DNA of 64,000 bases from Qaidamihabitans albus (GTDB lineage Bacteria > Actinomycetota > Actinomycetes > Mycobacteriales > Pseudonocardiaceae): positions 273,599-337,598 of the forward strand of contig NZ_JAEHOB010000003.1 of NCBI RefSeq assembly GCF_016464705.1, in the 5' to 3' direction. Positions within the stretch are counted from its first letter, which is position 1. Each line of letters opens with the position of its first letter. The translations under genes and the position numbers were made by a program. Under the pieces are notes generated by a model. It was not told the origin of the DNA, did not search any database, and worked only from the letters and a program-made list of their open reading frames with translations. Below, in pieces: positions 49,043-57,902 of the stretch.

Positions 49043-51330
49043 GACCACCGCCAGTCGGTGAACTCGGCGGGATCCCTGCCGTCCCGGTACGCCCGTTGCC
49101 GCAGGTCGTCGCGGGTGCGGCGCAGCTTCCCGGCGACCTCGCCTGCCTCCGACGACCAGCCCGCGGCGTGGGAGATCGCCGAGGCCGCCAGGTCGTAGCG
49201 GCTCATCCGGTTGCTCACCAGCAGGTCGAACGGCGTGGTCGTGGTGCCCTCCTCGAGGTAGCCGTGCACGTGGAACCGGTTCGGCTCGCGCCTGCCGTGC
49301 AGCACCTCGTGTACCGCCGACGGGTAGCCGTGGAAGCCGAACACCACCGGCGCGTCGGCGCCGAACACCGCCTCGAAGTCCGGTTCCGCCATGCCGTGCG
49401 GATGCCGTTCGGCGGGGGCGAGCGTGAGCAGGTCCACGACGTTGACCACGCGTACCCGGAGCTCGGGTGCCTCCCGGCGGAGCAGCCAGGCCGCCGCCAG
49501 TGTCTCGGTCGTCGGAGTGGTGCCCGCGCAGGCGAGCACGACGTCCGGGGCGTGGCCGTCGTCGTTGCTCGCCCACCGCCACACGCCGGCACCGGCGCGG
49601 CAGTGCTCGCGGGCGGCGTCGAGGTCGAGCCACTGCGCTGTGGACTGTTTCGTGGCCACCACGACGTTGATCTGGTCGGTGGAGGCGAGGCAGCGGTGCA
49701 GGGTGTGCAGCAGCGTGTTCGCGTCCGGCGGCAGGTAGACCCGGGCCACCGTGGACTTCTTGGTGAGCATGTTGTTGATGAAGCCGGGACCCTGGTGGCT
49801 GTAGCCGTTGTGCTCCTGCCGCCAGCCCTCGCTGGTGAGCAGGTAGTTCAGGCTGGCGACCGGCTCCCGCCAGGCGACCTCGCGCGACATCTTGAGGAAC
49901 TTCGCGTACTGGTTCACCATGCTGTCCACAATGGACGCGAATGCCTCGTAGCACGGGAACAACCCGTGCCTGCCGGTCAGCAGGTAGCCCTCCAGCCAGC
50001 CCTGGCAGAGATGTTCGGACAGCACCTCGAGGACGCGGCCGCCCGCGCCGAGGTGCTCGGCGTATCCGGGAAAGGGCCTGCCGAACGCCCGCGGGGTGGC
50101 TTCGAGCAGCGCGCCGAGCTTGTTGGACTCCAGCTCGTCGGGGCACACGACGCGGAAGTCGCGGCGGTCCTCGGTGCGGCGCACCAGCTCCGCGAGCCAG
50201 TCCGCGGCCGTCTCGGTGGCTCCCGCGTGGCGCGAGCCGGGCGCACCGGTGTCCACCGCGAACCCGGCCACGTCCGGCAGCGGCAGGTCGCGGCGCAGCA
50301 GGCCACCGTTGGCCTGCGGGACCTTGCCCAGCCGCAGCTCTCCCTCGGGCGGGAGGGCCAGGATGTCCTCGGCGGGCCTGCCGTCGGCGTCGAACAGTTC
50401 CTCCGGCCGGTACGAGCGCAGCCACGACTCCAGCAGTGCCAGCTCCTCCGGGTCGTCGTGGGCGTTGTCGAGGGGTACCTGGTGGGCACGGAAGGTGCCG
50501 GCCAGCGGGGTCCCGTCCGGGGTCCGATCGGGCGCACCCATGCCCTTCGGGCTGCGCAGCACGATCATCGGCTGGGTATCGAGGGCACGGTGCGCGGCGT
50601 CGAGCGCGGAGCCGAGCTCACGGTCGGGATCCGCCGCCTCGGTCACGTCCACGAGTCGCGGCGCCCAGCCGCTGCCGCGGAAGTAGTCGATGAGCTCGCC
50701 GTCGGACATCGACGCGTAGATCGACGGCGAGGCGATCTTGTAGCCGTTCAGGTGCAGGATCGGCAGCACCGCGCCGTCCGTCGCGTGATCGAGGAACTTG
50801 GGGCTGTGCCAGGACGCCGCGGTTGGGCCGGTCTCCGCCTCGCCGTCGCCGACCACGCAGGCGACGAGCAGGCCGGGGTCGTCGAGCGCCGCGCCGAACG
50901 CGGTGGCGAGGGCGTAACCGAGCTCGCCGCCCTCGTGGATCACGCCGGGGACCTCGGGGGAGAGGTGGCTGGGGAAGCCGCCGGGCCAGGAGAACCGGCG
51001 GACCAGCTCGGCCATGCCCTTGCCGTCGAGGGAAAGTCCGGCGTCGTACTCGGCGTGCGTGCCCTCCAGCCACAGGTTCGCGTGGATCGCGGGCGCGCCG
51101 TGCCCCGGACCGGTGACCAGCAGCGTGCGCCGGCCGGTGCGCCGGATCAGCCGGTTGAGCGCGCTGTGGACGAGCGTCAGACCCGGGCACGTGCCCCAGT
51201 GGCCGAGCGGGCGCGGCTTGAGGTGTTCCGGCCGTAGCGGCTCGCGGAGCAGCACGTTGTCCTGCAGGTAAATCATGGCCGCGGCCAGGTAGTCGCACGC
51301 GCGGCGATAGCGGCTCGGCTCGACCGTCAT
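49039..51330 (-). CDS. xfp: Xylulose-5-phosphate/fructose-6-phosphate phosphoketolase
   Basis: A 763-aa thiamine diphosphate enzyme that cleaves xylulose-5-P (and perhaps fructose-6-P) into acetyl-phosphate and glyceraldehyde-3-P (or erythrose-4-P). Motifs: LKPRPLGHWGTCPGLTLVH, GPGHGAPAIHANLWLEG, CVVGDGEAETGPTAASWH (TPP GDG), LHLNGYKIASPSIYAS, WRQEHNGYSHQGPGFINNML, VHGYLEEGTTTTPFDLLV. ATG 51330. It is followed directly by acetate kinase, forming a phosphoketolase-acetate shunt. Confidence 0.96.
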   Translation of the reverse strand: MTVEPSRYRRACDYLAAAMIYLQDNVLLREPLRPEHLKPRPLGHWGTCPGLTLVHSALNRLIRRTGRRTLLVTGPGHGAPAIHANLWLEGTHAEYDAGLSLDGKGMAELVRRFSWPGGFPSHLSPEVPGVIHEGGELGYALATAFGAALDDPGLLVACVVGDGEAETGPTAASWHSPKFLDHATDGAVLPILHLNGYKIASPSIYASMSDGELIDYFRGSGWAPRLVDVTEAADPDRELGSALDAAHRALDTQPMIVLRSPKGMGAPDRTPDGTPLAGTFRAHQVPLDNAHDDPEELALLESWLRSYRPEELFDADGRPAEDILALPPEGELRLGKVPQANGGLLRRDLPLPDVAGFAVDTGAPGSRHAGATETAADWLAELVRRTEDRRDFRVVCPDELESNKLGALLEATPRAFGRPFPGYAEHLGAGGRVLEVLSEHLCQGWLEGYLLTGRHGLFPCYEAFASIVDSMVNQYAKFLKMSREVAWREPVASLNYLLTSEGWRQEHNGYSHQGPGFINNMLTKKSTVARVYLPPDANTLLHTLHRCLASTDQINVVVATKQSTAQWLDLDAAREHCRAGAGVWRWASNDDGHAPDVVLACAGTTPTTETLAAAWLLRREAPELRVRVVNVVDLLTLAPAERHPHGMAEPDFEAVFGADAPVVFGFHGYPSAVHEVLHGRREPNRFHVHGYLEEGTTTTPFDLLVSNRMSRYDLAASAISHAAGWSSEAGEVAGKLRRTRDDLRQRAYRDGRDPAEFTDWRWS

Positions 51331-51436
51331 CGGTTCCGACTACCCGCTGTTGTGCCGCGGAAACGTGTCGTTTCCCAGCGAAGCCGTCCGGGTACCCGCG
51401 GTACGTGGCGCTCTGCCACACGGAAAGGAGGCTACG

Positions 51437-51910
51437 GTGGCTACCGACCTTTACCTGATCTTTCTCGCCATCGGCGTGCTGATGATCGTGGCGGATGGCG
51501 TGCTCATCTACCGCAGTGGCCGGCGCTACCTGAGCTCCGCGGACGGTGACACGACTGCGGGCGGTTCACTTGGCCGGCTCGTCGTGGTGCTCTTCCACCT
51601 GGTGATGTTCGGGTTCCTCGCGTTGCTGTCGGTGTTCGACTTCGATTTCGGTGACGGCAACTCGGTGCGGGCCGTGGTCGGCAACCTCGGCGTACTGCTG
51701 CTGGTGCTCGCCATCGTGCACGCGGTGATGATCGCGGTGCTCTCGAATCTCCACGACAACCAGGCCGTCGAGGACCGGATGGCAAACCGCGGCGGCGTGC
51801 CCGGCAGCACGAACGCCGACATCCAGCGCGGTCCGGTCGTCGCGCCGGTGCCCGGGCAGAAGGGCAGGGACCCGCGCGTCAGCCCGTCCATAGAGAATGA
51901 GAGGTACTGA
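51437..51910 (+). CDS. Three-helix membrane protein of unknown function
   Basis: A 157-aa protein with helices LYLIFLAIGVLMIVADGVLI, LVVVLFHLVMFGFLALLSVF and LGVLLLVLAIVHAVMIAVLS, and a polar basic C-terminal tail (VAPVPGQKGRDPRVSPS). GTG 51437 follows AAAGGAGG. Divergent from xfp across 106 nt. I do not recognise the family. Confidence 0.75.
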   Translation: MATDLYLIFLAIGVLMIVADGVLIYRSGRRYLSSADGDTTAGGSLGRLVVVLFHLVMFGFLALLSVFDFDFGDGNSVRAVVGNLGVLLLVLAIVHAVMIAVLSNLHDNQAVEDRMANRGGVPGSTNADIQRGPVVAPVPGQKGRDPRVSPSIENERY

Positions 51911-52286
51911 CCCCGCTGAGCCGCGGCCGCGGCCCTTTCGGTTCCCGCGACGCGAGGTCGTAGCAGGCGAGCAGGCGCAGGCCGTACCACTCCTCGTGAT
52001 CCCAGGCCGCAGCCGTCCGGGGCGGCTGCCATCCCTGCCGCAGGGCCTGTGCCCGGATTTCGTAGGCACGGCCCGCGAGCAGGACCAGCCGGGTCACGGG
52101 CACGGCGCGCTCGAACTCGGCCTCCTCGGCGCGGATCTCCTCGGTCACCGAGGTGCGGTGCCGGTCGAACGGTCCGCGCAGGGAGGGCTGGGCGGCGAGT
52201 GCCGCCCAGCCCGCCTGCAGCTCCTCGGCCATCCGGCTCAGCCAGCGGCGCGCCGAGCGGTCGGTCGCCGCATCCAACCAGCCCAC
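51879..52286 (-). CDS. Conserved hypothetical protein, possible DUF6401-like
   Basis: A 135-aa helical, charged protein (RSARRWLSRMAEELQAGW, VTEEIRAEEAEFERAVPV, TRLVLLAGRAYEIRAQALRQ). No signal or membrane segment. GTG 52286. The 3' end overlaps the convergent gene by 32 nt. The pattern WLDAATDRSARRWLSRM resembles small actinobacterial DUFs, but the identification is uncertain. Confidence 0.55.
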   Translation of the reverse strand: MGWLDAATDRSARRWLSRMAEELQAGWAALAAQPSLRGPFDRHRTSVTEEIRAEEAEFERAVPVTRLVLLAGRAYEIRAQALRQGWQPPRTAAAWDHEEWYGLRLLACYDLASREPKGPRPRLSGVSTSHSLWTG

Positions 52287-52359
52287 TCACTGATAATGAC
52301 CGCCGGTGCATCTGGACGCTACCCAGCGGCACCAATGGGGGAACCGATGCGCGTGCCCC

Positions 52360-52403
52360 TCGTGAGTGTGAAACCGAGTTCTAACTCGGTTTCACACTCA
52401 CGA
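52360..52403. repeat. 44-nt intergenic palindrome, copy 6 (perfect stem)
   Basis: Outer arms TCGTGAGTG/CACTCACGA, core CGAGTT-CT-AACTCG. Including flanking bases, 52357-52406 forms a perfect 24-bp stem. The inner arms differ from the other copies (TGAAAC versus GTTTCA) with both sides changed, so pairing is kept. Confidence 0.92.
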
Positions 52404-52408
52404 GGGCG

Positions 52409-53410
52409 TCAGCGCGCCGGATCGACGCCGAACTGCTTCGCGAGGTCGTCGAGCATGACGTGCGCGCCCTGCAGGCTCACCGACACGTACCAGGTGTCGT
52501 CGTCGACGTCGGTGATCTCGCCCTCGAGGGTGCCCCAGAGCGGGTTCGACTGGAACTTGGCCTTGGGGTCCTCGGCCTGCTGTGTCTCGTCGGCGTAGTT
52601 GGACACGAAGATCCGGTCCGCGTCCAGGTCGGCGATCTTCTCCTGGCTGAGGTCCACCGCGATCTGGTCGGTGGTGTCCGGCTGGCTCTCCGGGCGGCGG
52701 AGCCCGACGTCGGACATCACGATGCCCGGGAACGACTTGCTGCTGTAGAGCCGGACCGTCGGCTCACCCTCGATGAAGCGCACCAGCGAGTACGTCGGCA
52801 TCGTGCCGTGCTCGGCCTTGATGGCCTCCCCGATCTTCTGCGCGCGCTGCTCGTAGGCGCCGATCTTCTGCTCGGCGAGGTCCTCCTTGCCGAGCGCCCT
52901 GGCCAGCAGGCGGATGTTCTCCTTCCACGTCGCGCCGGTGGTCTCGCTGAACACCGTCGGGGCGACGTTCGACAGCTCGCCGTACAGCTCCTCGTGCCGC
53001 ACCTTCGCCGAGACGATCAGGTCCGGCTGGATGTCGTAGAGCTGCTCGACGTCCGGGCTCGACAGCTGCCCGATCATCCGCGCGTCCTGCCCGTACTTCG
53101 CGTCCTCGCCGAGGTAGTCGGGCAGCCCTTCGTAGGTTGGGTACTTGGTGTAGGCCACCACCTCGGTCTCCAGCGCCAGTGCCGCGTCGACGTAGCTGGA
53201 GTCGAGCGCGGCGACCGTCTGCGGCCGGTTCTCGATCGTCGTCTCACCCATCGCGTGCTGGATGTTGAGCGGATAGCCGCCGTCGCCCGCGGCGGCGGAC
53301 GGATCGGCGGCCTCCTCGTCGGGCGAGCACGCGGTCAGGGCGAGGCAGGCGACGGCGGCCGCGGCGAGACCGGCGCGCCACGACCGGCGTGGGCGGGACA
53401 GACGGGTCAT
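52409..53410 (-). CDS. Iron-siderophore ABC transporter substrate-binding lipoprotein
   Basis: A 333-aa FecB/FepB-type class III binding protein. Lipoprotein signal (WRAGLAAAAVACLALTACSP, lipobox LTAC). The mature part has VAALDSSYVDAALALETEVV, LYDIQPDLIVSAKVRHEELY, VSNYADETQQAEDPKA. Binds ferric siderophores outside the membrane and delivers them to the FecCD-type permease. It is divergent from the permease-ATPase genes, with an iron box between. ATG 53410. Confidence 0.93.
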   Translation of the reverse strand: MTRLSRPRRSWRAGLAAAAVACLALTACSPDEEAADPSAAAGDGGYPLNIQHAMGETTIENRPQTVAALDSSYVDAALALETEVVAYTKYPTYEGLPDYLGEDAKYGQDARMIGQLSSPDVEQLYDIQPDLIVSAKVRHEELYGELSNVAPTVFSETTGATWKENIRLLARALGKEDLAEQKIGAYEQRAQKIGEAIKAEHGTMPTYSLVRFIEGEPTVRLYSSKSFPGIVMSDVGLRRPESQPDTTDQIAVDLSQEKIADLDADRIFVSNYADETQQAEDPKAKFQSNPLWGTLEGEITDVDDDTWYVSVSLQGAHVMLDDLAKQFGVDPAR

Positions 53411-53428
53411 CTGCGATCCTTTGCGTTC

Positions 53429-53446
53429 GGTTAGGCTTTCCTAACG
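53429..53446. promoter_or_regulatory. DtxR/IdeR-type iron box
   Basis: TTAGGCTTTCCTAA (53431-53444) is an inverted repeat close to the core of the IdeR/DmdR operator (TTAGGTTAG-S-CTAACCTAA). It sits between the divergent binding-protein and permease genes, 19 nt upstream of the binding-protein start, so the whole import system is probably repressed by iron. Confidence 0.75.
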
Positions 53447-53521
53447 GTCTGGGTCACCGGACCATAAGCGCACACCGGCGCTGTGCAAAAGGGTTCGTAA
53501 CGTGGACGACAGGAGCTGGCG

Positions 53522-54574
53522 ATGGGCGTCACCCTCGCCGCGCGGCCGGCGACCGTGCGCGACGGCTCCGGCCGCCGACGGCTCCGGGTGCGGCGGCTGG
53601 TGGCCCTGTTCGCGCTGCTGCTCGCCCTGCTCGCGGCCGTCACGCTGAGCATCGTCTACGGCGCCAGGTCCATCCCCTTCCACGCCGTGTGGCAGGCGCT
53701 GGCGAACCCGGCCGGTGGCGAGGCGGACATCATCGTCCGGTCGTTGCGCGGTCCCCGCACGCTGGTCGGCGTGCTGGTCGGGCTCGCGCTCGGCGCGGGC
53801 GGCGCGCTGATGCAGGGGCACACCCGCAACCCCATCGCCGACCCCGGCCTGCTCGGCGTCAACCAGGGCGCGGCGTTCGCGATCGTGCTCGCCGTCGTGG
53901 TCTTCGGCGTGCACAGCCTGTACGGCTTCATCTGGTTCGGCTTCGCGGGAGCGCTGCTCGCCGCCGTGGTGGTGTTCCTGCTCGGCGCCGTCGGCGGCCG
54001 GGGCGCCACCCCGGTTACGCTCGCGCTGGCCGGCGCCGCCGTCAGCGCGCTGCTCTACGGGCTGATCTCGGCGATCGTGCTCGGCAACCGGCAGGGCATG
54101 GAGATCTACCGGTTCTGGCACGTCGGCTCGATCGCAGGCCGCGACTTCGCGGTCGCCGGCCAGATCGCTCCGTTCCTGCTGGTCGGGCTCGTCCTGGCGG
54201 TCGCCAACACGCCCGGGCTGAACACGCTCGCGCTGGGCACGGACGTGGCGACCTCGCTCGGCCAGAACATCCGCCGCACCAGAATCGTGGGCGTCCTCGC
54301 GATCACGCTGCTGGTCGGGACCGCCGTCTCCGCCTGCGGGCCGATCGCGTTCCTCGGCCTGATCGTGCCGCACCTCGCCCGCGCGATCACCGGGCCGGAC
54401 TACCGCTGGCTGGTTCCATTCGCGGCGCTGCTCGGCGCGATCCTGCTGCTCGTCGCCGACGTGGCCGGGCGGCTCGTCTCCGGTGACCGGCTGGAGGTCG
54501 GCATCATGCTCGCCCTCGTCGGCGCGCCCGTGTTCATCCATCTGGTGCGGCGGAGGGGCCTGGTGCGCATATGA
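53522..54574 (+). CDS. FecCD-family siderophore permease 1
   Basis: A 350-aa permease with about nine to ten helices: LVALFALLLALLAAVTLSIV, PRTLVGVLVGLALGAGGALM, NPIADPGLLGVNQGAAFAIV, ACGPIAFLGLIVPHLARAI, RLEVGIMLALVGAPVFIHLV. These are FecCD landmarks. ATG 53522 after GGAGC. First gene of a three-gene permease-permease-ATPase unit; it overlaps the next gene by 4 nt. Confidence 0.94.
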   Translation: MGVTLAARPATVRDGSGRRRLRVRRLVALFALLLALLAAVTLSIVYGARSIPFHAVWQALANPAGGEADIIVRSLRGPRTLVGVLVGLALGAGGALMQGHTRNPIADPGLLGVNQGAAFAIVLAVVVFGVHSLYGFIWFGFAGALLAAVVVFLLGAVGGRGATPVTLALAGAAVSALLYGLISAIVLGNRQGMEIYRFWHVGSIAGRDFAVAGQIAPFLLVGLVLAVANTPGLNTLALGTDVATSLGQNIRRTRIVGVLAITLLVGTAVSACGPIAFLGLIVPHLARAITGPDYRWLVPFAALLGAILLLVADVAGRLVSGDRLEVGIMLALVGAPVFIHLVRRRGLVRI

Positions 54575-55653
54575 GGGGCGTGCGGGAGGTGCCCGCGCTA
54601 CCCGGTCGCAAGGAGCTGCGGGCCGGGCCCGCGGCATGGACGTTCCGGCCGCGCGTGGTCGCGGTGCCGATCGCCGGTGCGGCGTTGCTCGTGCTGGTGG
54701 CCGCGCTGAACATCGGCAAGGGCAGCTCGCACATCGAGGTGCTCGACGTCCTGCGCACGCTGCTCGGCGGAGGCGACCGCAGGGAGAGCGGGATCATCTT
54801 CGACCTGCGGCTGCCGCGCACGCTGGCGGGGGTGCTCGTCGGGGCCGCGTTCGGCCTCGCCGGCGCGATCTTCCAGACCATCGCGCGCAACCCGCTGGCC
54901 AGCCCGGACATCCTGGGCGTCACCTGGGGCGCGGGGGTCGGCGCGGTCGCGGTGATCGTGGTCGGCGGGTACCGCGGCCAGGTGAGCGGCGCCGCCGCGG
55001 AGATCGGGGTGCCGCTCGCCGCGCTGATCGGTGGTCTCGTGGCCGGGCTGCTGCTCTACGGCCTCTCCTGGCGGCGCGGCATCGACGGGTACCGGATGGT
55101 GCTGGTCGGCATCGGGCTGTCGGCGATCGGCTACAACGTCGTCTACTGGCTGCTCACCGTCGGTGACGTGGACGACGCGGCGCGCGCCACCACGTGGATC
55201 GTCGGCAACCTCGCCGACGTGGGCTGGGAGTCGGTCGGGCCGGTGGCCCTCGCGCTGGCGCTGCTGGCGCCGGTGACGCTGGGTTGCGCCCACCTGATGG
55301 ACGGGCTCCAGTTCGGCGACGAGACCGCGCGTGGCCTCGGCATCCGCGTCGACGCCGCGCGGGGCACGCTGCTGCTGCTCGCCGCGGCCCTGGCCGCCGT
55401 GGCGACCGCGGCGGCCGGGCCGATCACGTTCGTCGCGCTGGCCACCCCGCAGATCGCCATGCGGCTCGCCCGCACGGCCCGGCCACCGCTGGCCGGGTCG
55501 ATGGTCGTCGGTGCGCTGCTGATCGTTGGCGCGGACCTCACCGTCCGGATGGTGGCCCCGGACCTGCCGGTCGGCGTGCTGACCGCGATCCTCGGCGCGC
55601 CGTACCTGATCTATCTCTTCGCCCGGAGCCGTCGTTCGGAGGTGCGTGCGTGA
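54571..55653 (+). CDS. FecCD-family siderophore permease 2
   Basis: A 360-aa second half of the heterodimeric permease: VVAVPIAGAALLVLVAALNI, RLPRTLAGVLVGAAFGLAGA, ARNPLASPDILGVTWGAG, LVGIGLSAIGYNVVYWLLTV, AGPITFVALATPQIAMRLAR, LPVGVLTAILGAPYLIYLF. ATG 54571 (ATGA overlap). Typical of FepG-like partners. A basic N-terminal stretch (~25 aa) precedes the first helix. Confidence 0.94.
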   Translation: MRGVREVPALPGRKELRAGPAAWTFRPRVVAVPIAGAALLVLVAALNIGKGSSHIEVLDVLRTLLGGGDRRESGIIFDLRLPRTLAGVLVGAAFGLAGAIFQTIARNPLASPDILGVTWGAGVGAVAVIVVGGYRGQVSGAAAEIGVPLAALIGGLVAGLLLYGLSWRRGIDGYRMVLVGIGLSAIGYNVVYWLLTVGDVDDAARATTWIVGNLADVGWESVGPVALALALLAPVTLGCAHLMDGLQFGDETARGLGIRVDAARGTLLLLAAALAAVATAAAGPITFVALATPQIAMRLARTARPPLAGSMVVGALLIVGADLTVRMVAPDLPVGVLTAILGAPYLIYLFARSRRSEVRA

Positions 55654-56456
55654 CCGAAGCCCGGTTGAAGGCCGACGGGATCCGGCTCGGCTACGGCGAG
55701 CGGGTCGTGGTCGACGATCTCGACCTCGACGTGCTCGACGGGTCCGTGACCGTGATCATCGGGCCGAACGGCTGCGGGAAATCCACCCTGCTGCGGGCGC
55801 TCGGGCGGCTGCTGCGCCCACGCGAGGGCGCCGTGCTGCTCGACGGCAAGCGGATCGACAAGCTGGCGACCAGGGAGGTCGCCAAGGTCGTCGGGCTGCT
55901 GCCACAGGCGCCCAGCGCCCCCGAGGGGCTGACCGTGGCCGACCTCGTCTCGCGGGGCAGGCATCCGCACCAGAGCTGGTACCGGCAGTGGTCGGCCGCC
56001 GACGAAGAGGCGGTCACCAGGGCGTTGTCGCTGACCGGAATGGCGGTGCACGCCGAGCGGATCGTCGACGAGCTCTCCGGTGGGCAGCGGCAGCGCGCGT
56101 GGATCTCGATGACGCTCGCGCAGGACACGTCGCTGCTCCTGCTCGACGAGCCGATCACCCACCTGGACCTGGCCCACCAGATCGACGTGCTCGACCTCGT
56201 GCACCGGCTGCACACCGAGCGCGGCACGACCGTGGTGATGGTGCTGCACGACCTGAACCTCGCCGCCCGTTACGCCGACACGCTCGTCGCCATGCGGGAG
56301 GGCCGGATCGTGGCCAGGGGCGAGCCGGGGGACGTGCTGTCCGAGCAGTTGCTGTCGGAGGTGTTCGACCTCGACGCCAAGGTCCTGCCCGACCCGGTCG
56401 CGGGCACCCCGCTCGTCGTACCGATCAGCGCGCACCTGCGGCCCGAACCCTCGTGA
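55650..56456 (+). CDS. Siderophore ABC transporter ATPase (FecE/FepC type)
   Basis: A 268-aa ATPase: Walker A GPNGCGKSTLLRALG, Q-loop LLPQAPSAPEGLT, signature LSGGQRQRAWISMTLAQD, Walker B LLLLDEPITHLDLAHQ, H-loop VMVLHDLNLAARYAD. This is the FecE/BtuD-like class. GTG 55650 overlaps the permease stop by 4 nt. The stop (TCG TGA) is read from the left arm of the 44-nt palindrome at 56451. Confidence 0.95.
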   Translation: MTEARLKADGIRLGYGERVVVDDLDLDVLDGSVTVIIGPNGCGKSTLLRALGRLLRPREGAVLLDGKRIDKLATREVAKVVGLLPQAPSAPEGLTVADLVSRGRHPHQSWYRQWSAADEEAVTRALSLTGMAVHAERIVDELSGGQRQRAWISMTLAQDTSLLLLDEPITHLDLAHQIDVLDLVHRLHTERGTTVVMVLHDLNLAARYADTLVAMREGRIVARGEPGDVLSEQLLSEVFDLDAKVLPDPVAGTPLVVPISAHLRPEPS

Positions 56457-56494
56457 GTGCCTACGCGAGTTAGAACTCGCGTGCGCACTCACGA
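56451..56494. repeat. 44-nt intergenic palindrome, copy 7
   Basis: Outer arms TCGTGAGTG/CACTCACGA, core CGAGTT-AG-AACTCG. Between the convergent siderophore ATPase and MpaB-like genes. Provides the last Ser codon and stop of the ATPase. Confidence 0.9.
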
Positions 56495-56498
56495 GTGG

Positions 56499-57338
56499 TC
56501 AGGCGTGGAGGCCGCGGCGGCGGCGCAGCCACACGTTGAGCTTGCCGACACCGCGCACGTGCGCCGACCGCAGCGGCACCGGGACCATCGCGCCGAGGAC
56601 GCGCAGCGCGCAGCACAGCCGCTCGAACCGGCGCTGCCTGCGCGCGGTCCAGCGCAGCCCGAGGCGCTCGCGCAGGACGGGCGGCAGCGTGGCCGCGATC
56701 AGGAACATCTGCAGCTCGTACTGCCTGGTGCGCAGGGGAAGCCAGAGGCGGTCGGGCAGCGCCCGCACCGGCTTGGCCACCGTGCGGATGGTCTCGAAGA
56801 GGGTGCTGATCGTCTCGTTCGGGCCGAACGAGGTCACCATCGCGGCGTAGTAGCGCTCGAAGGCAGGCCAGTCCGGCGGCAGGTGCCGCTCCCGCAGGCC
56901 GAGTCTGCGACCGACCTCGCGCAGCTGCGCGTAGTACTCGTCCAGCTCGGCCCGTGACAGCGGCCTGCCGAAGAAGCGCTGCGTGTCGACGGCCTGCATG
57001 ACCAGCGTCGCGTGCACCCAGGCGTAGGCGTGCGGATCGAGCGCGTGGTAGCGGCGGCCCTCGGCGTCCACGCCGGTGAAGCGCTTGTGCAGCTCCCACA
57101 GCCGGTCGGCTTCGTACCGCGCGCCGACCGGGTCGCCGTAGACGTAGATCGCGAGCGACCCGGCCGTGCGCAGCAGCCGCGTCCACGGATCGGCCTGGTA
57201 GCCGGAGTGGTCACGCACGCCCGCCGCGACGACCGGGTGCGCGACCTGGAGCACGAGCACCTGCCCGGCGAGCACGCTCGCCCGGAAATCGCCGAAGTAG
57301 CGCCATGCGGCGGTCCCGCGCACGATGGGTGCCGCCAT
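56499..57338 (-). CDS. MpaB-family oxygenase (DUF2236)
   Basis: A 279-aa protein resembling the rubber-oxygenase-like/MpaB family: WRYFGDFRASVLAGQVLVLQ, VAHPVVAAGVRDHSGY, DPHAYAWVHATLVMQAVDTQ, EVGRRLGLRERHLPPDW, TRQYELQMFLIAATLPP. The family includes heme-b latex clearing protein; the His and Arg residues around AHPVV and HATLV would be the heme ligands, but this is uncertain. Substrate unknown. ATG 57338. Confidence 0.88.
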   Translation of the reverse strand: MAAPIVRGTAAWRYFGDFRASVLAGQVLVLQVAHPVVAAGVRDHSGYQADPWTRLLRTAGSLAIYVYGDPVGARYEADRLWELHKRFTGVDAEGRRYHALDPHAYAWVHATLVMQAVDTQRFFGRPLSRAELDEYYAQLREVGRRLGLRERHLPPDWPAFERYYAAMVTSFGPNETISTLFETIRTVAKPVRALPDRLWLPLRTRQYELQMFLIAATLPPVLRERLGLRWTARRQRRFERLCCALRVLGAMVPVPLRSAHVRGVGKLNVWLRRRRGLHA

Positions 57339-57347
57339 GGGAGCAGG

Positions 57348-57902
57348 CTACCGGCCCGCGCCCCGCACGAGCATGGTCAGCGCGTCGGCGGCCGGGGTCG
57401 CCGGGGCGGCACCGGTGGCCAGCCTGCGCAGTTGCAGGCCCATGACCAGGGCGACGACCGGACCGGTCAGCCGCTCGGGAGCGTTCACCCCGAGCGTGCG
57501 CAGGATGGTCACCGCCAGCTCGTCGTAGGCGGCGAAGCAGCGGGTGGTGGCGTCGCGCAGCGCGGGATCGCGCCCCGCCTGGAGGAACAGTTCGAGTGAG
57601 GCGATCTCGTCCACGCGCAGCGGCATCCGCTCCAGCACGGCATCGACGGCGACCGCCGCCCGTTCGACGGTCATCTCCCCGGCCCGGTGCTCCTCGGCCA
57701 GCGCGGCCAGCCGCCGGGTCTCGTCCTCCGCGAACAGCAGCATGGCCTGCCGCAACAGCTCGGTCTGGCTGGGGAAGTGGTAGGTCAGCGAGCCGAGTGC
57801 GACACCGGCCTCGGCGCAGATCCGGCGGTTGGTCAGGCCGGCGACGCCCTGCTCGCCGATCACCCGCAGCGCGGCGCGCAGGATCGCCTCACGAGTGTTC
57901 AC
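57348..57902 (-). CDS. TetR-family repressor coupled to an amidase
   Basis: A 184-aa regulator. HTH: VNTREAILRAALRVIGEQG, VAGLTNRRICAEAGVALGSL, TYHFPSQTELL. The helical domain begins AMLLFAEDETRRLAAL. GTG 57902 overlaps the amidase stop by 4 nt, so the two are one unit (amidase first). A perfect 20-bp palindrome lies upstream of the amidase and is the likely operator for this repressor, giving autoregulation. Confidence 0.9.
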   Translation of the reverse strand: MNTREAILRAALRVIGEQGVAGLTNRRICAEAGVALGSLTYHFPSQTELLRQAMLLFAEDETRRLAALAEEHRAGEMTVERAAVAVDAVLERMPLRVDEIASLELFLQAGRDPALRDATTRCFAAYDELAVTILRTLGVNAPERLTGPVVALVMGLQLRRLATGAAPATPAADALTMLVRGAGR

